Shown piece after piece: positions 39,489 to 39,921 of a stretch of DNA of 39,921 bases. The DNA comes from Laribacter sp. (lineage in GTDB: Bacteria; Pseudomonadota; Gammaproteobacteria; Burkholderiales; Aquaspirillaceae), in contig JAGPIM010000003.1 in NCBI GenBank assembly GCA_018055005.1, forward strand, positions 1-39,921, read 5' to 3'. Each line of letters starts with the position of its first letter. Within the stretch, counting starts at the first letter, position 1. The position numbers and the translations under genes were made by a program. Under the pieces are notes generated by a model. It did no database searches. It worked only from the letters and a program-made list of their open reading frames with translations, and was not told where the DNA came from.

Positions 39489-39893
39489 TTACGGTGCCGG
39501 ATCCGCTGCCTCGAACGTGAGGGCCGCCGAGTTGATGCAGAAACGCTCGCCGGTCGGTGGCGGGCCGTCCTCAAAGACGTGCCCGAGGTGGGCATCGCAG
39601 CGCGCGCAGCGGACTTCAGTACGGATCATGCCGTGACTGGTGTCGCGCAGGCGCCTGATGGTGCCGGATTCGGCTTCTTCCCAAAAGCTCGGCCAGCCGC
39701 AGCCGGCGTCAAACTTGCTGGACGAGGCAAACAGCAGAGTCCCGCAGCAGACGCAACGATAGCGTCCGCGTTCGGTGTGCCGGTAAAAGGGGCCACTGAA
39801 CGGCCGCTCGGTGCCTGCCTGGCGGGTGACGTAATACTGTTCGGGTGTCAGCTGCGCCTGCCACTCGGCGTCGGTCTTGCGGACGGTATCCAT
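39489..39893 (-). CDS. msrB: Peptide-methionine (R)-S-oxide reductase
   Basis: MsrB reduces the R-epimer of methionine sulfoxide in proteins, repairing oxidative damage with thioredoxin. The protein has 134 residues. Zinc ligands are Cys47 and Cys50 (CVCC) and Cys96 and Cys99 (CARC). The catalytic cysteine is Cys119 in RFCINSAAL, and Cys65 in GCGWPSF may resolve the disulfide. [12 protein letters not shown] and [21 protein letters not shown] are diagnostic. The ATG at 39893 leaves only 28 bases of upstream sequence in the window, so promoter and operon partners cannot be judged. Confidence 0.95.
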   Translation of the reverse strand: MDTVRKTDAEWQAQLTPEQYYVTRQAGTERPFSGPFYRHTERGRYRCVCCGTLLFASSSKFDAGCGWPSFWEEAESGTIRRLRDTSHGMIRTEVRCARCDAHLGHVFEDGPPPTGERFCINSAALTFEAADPAP

Positions 39894-39921
39894 GTCGCGT
39901 GCTTTCCGGTTGCCGGCGTGC

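Overview
The window looks like a chromosomal segment of a GC-rich betaproteobacterium. The best guess is the order Neisseriales, near Laribacter or Chromobacterium. The reasons are the classical block rimP-nusA-infB-rbfA-truB-rpsO-pnp, betaproteobacterial-looking housekeeping proteins (DapE, FadD, CoaBC, Dut, RadC), and a two-subunit arginine succinyltransferase (AruF/AruG) of the kind known from Pseudomonas and some betaproteobacteria. The genus is inference; no rRNA is present. No phage, plasmid, CRISPR array, tRNA or rRNA gene was seen. The only mobile element is a decayed insertion sequence near the right end.

Layout. (1) 1-743: a cupin gene overlapping a small lipoprotein gene, closed by a bidirectional terminator. 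(2) 743-5970, minus strand: an ArgR-type AraC regulator, marC, yffB-dapE and fadD. A palindrome resembling PsrA/FadP-type fatty-acid operators lies in front of fadD. (3) 6080-15232, plus strand: the translation/RNA-turnover operon. Its regulatory structures include a hairpin plus U-run just before rimP, a strong terminator between infB and rbfA, a terminator after rpsO and a long stem-loop in the pnp leader that looks like an RNase III target. (4) 15305-18729: an unrecognised coiled-coil membrane protein (minus), a lone 2Fe-2S ferredoxin, and the overlapping pair gnd-zwf (oxidative pentose phosphate pathway). (5) 18900-22182: argD/astC-aruF-aruG, the first two steps of the arginine succinyltransferase (AST) pathway run by three proteins (succinylation by AruFG, transamination by ArgD/AstC). 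(6) 22183-26286: an AT-rich control region with a near-consensus sigma-70 promoter, then livHMGF for branched-chain amino acid import, without its binding protein. (7) 26310-28795: coaBC-dut (minus) and radC (plus, divergent). (8) 28796-29549: about 750 bases in which I can support no gene. (9) 29550-38304: mdtA-mdtB-mdtC plus an outer-membrane factor, a complete tripartite RND efflux system with two different pump subunits (like E. coli MdtABC or Pseudomonas MuxABC-OpmB). (10) 38345-39301: an IS481-family element with recognisable terminal inverted repeats and a transposase broken by stops and frameshifts. (11) 39489-39893: msrB.

Two metabolic links stand out. The AraC-type regulator at the left end resembles the Pseudomonas aeruginosa arginine regulator ArgR in its C-terminal half, so it may control the argD-aruFG operon 17 kb away. 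Amino-acid themes (arginine breakdown, branched-chain amino acid uptake, lysine/DAP synthesis) dominate the accessory genes. No clearly novel multi-gene system was found. The most informative non-coding signals are the leader structures of the nusA-pnp region and the operator-like palindrome at fadD.
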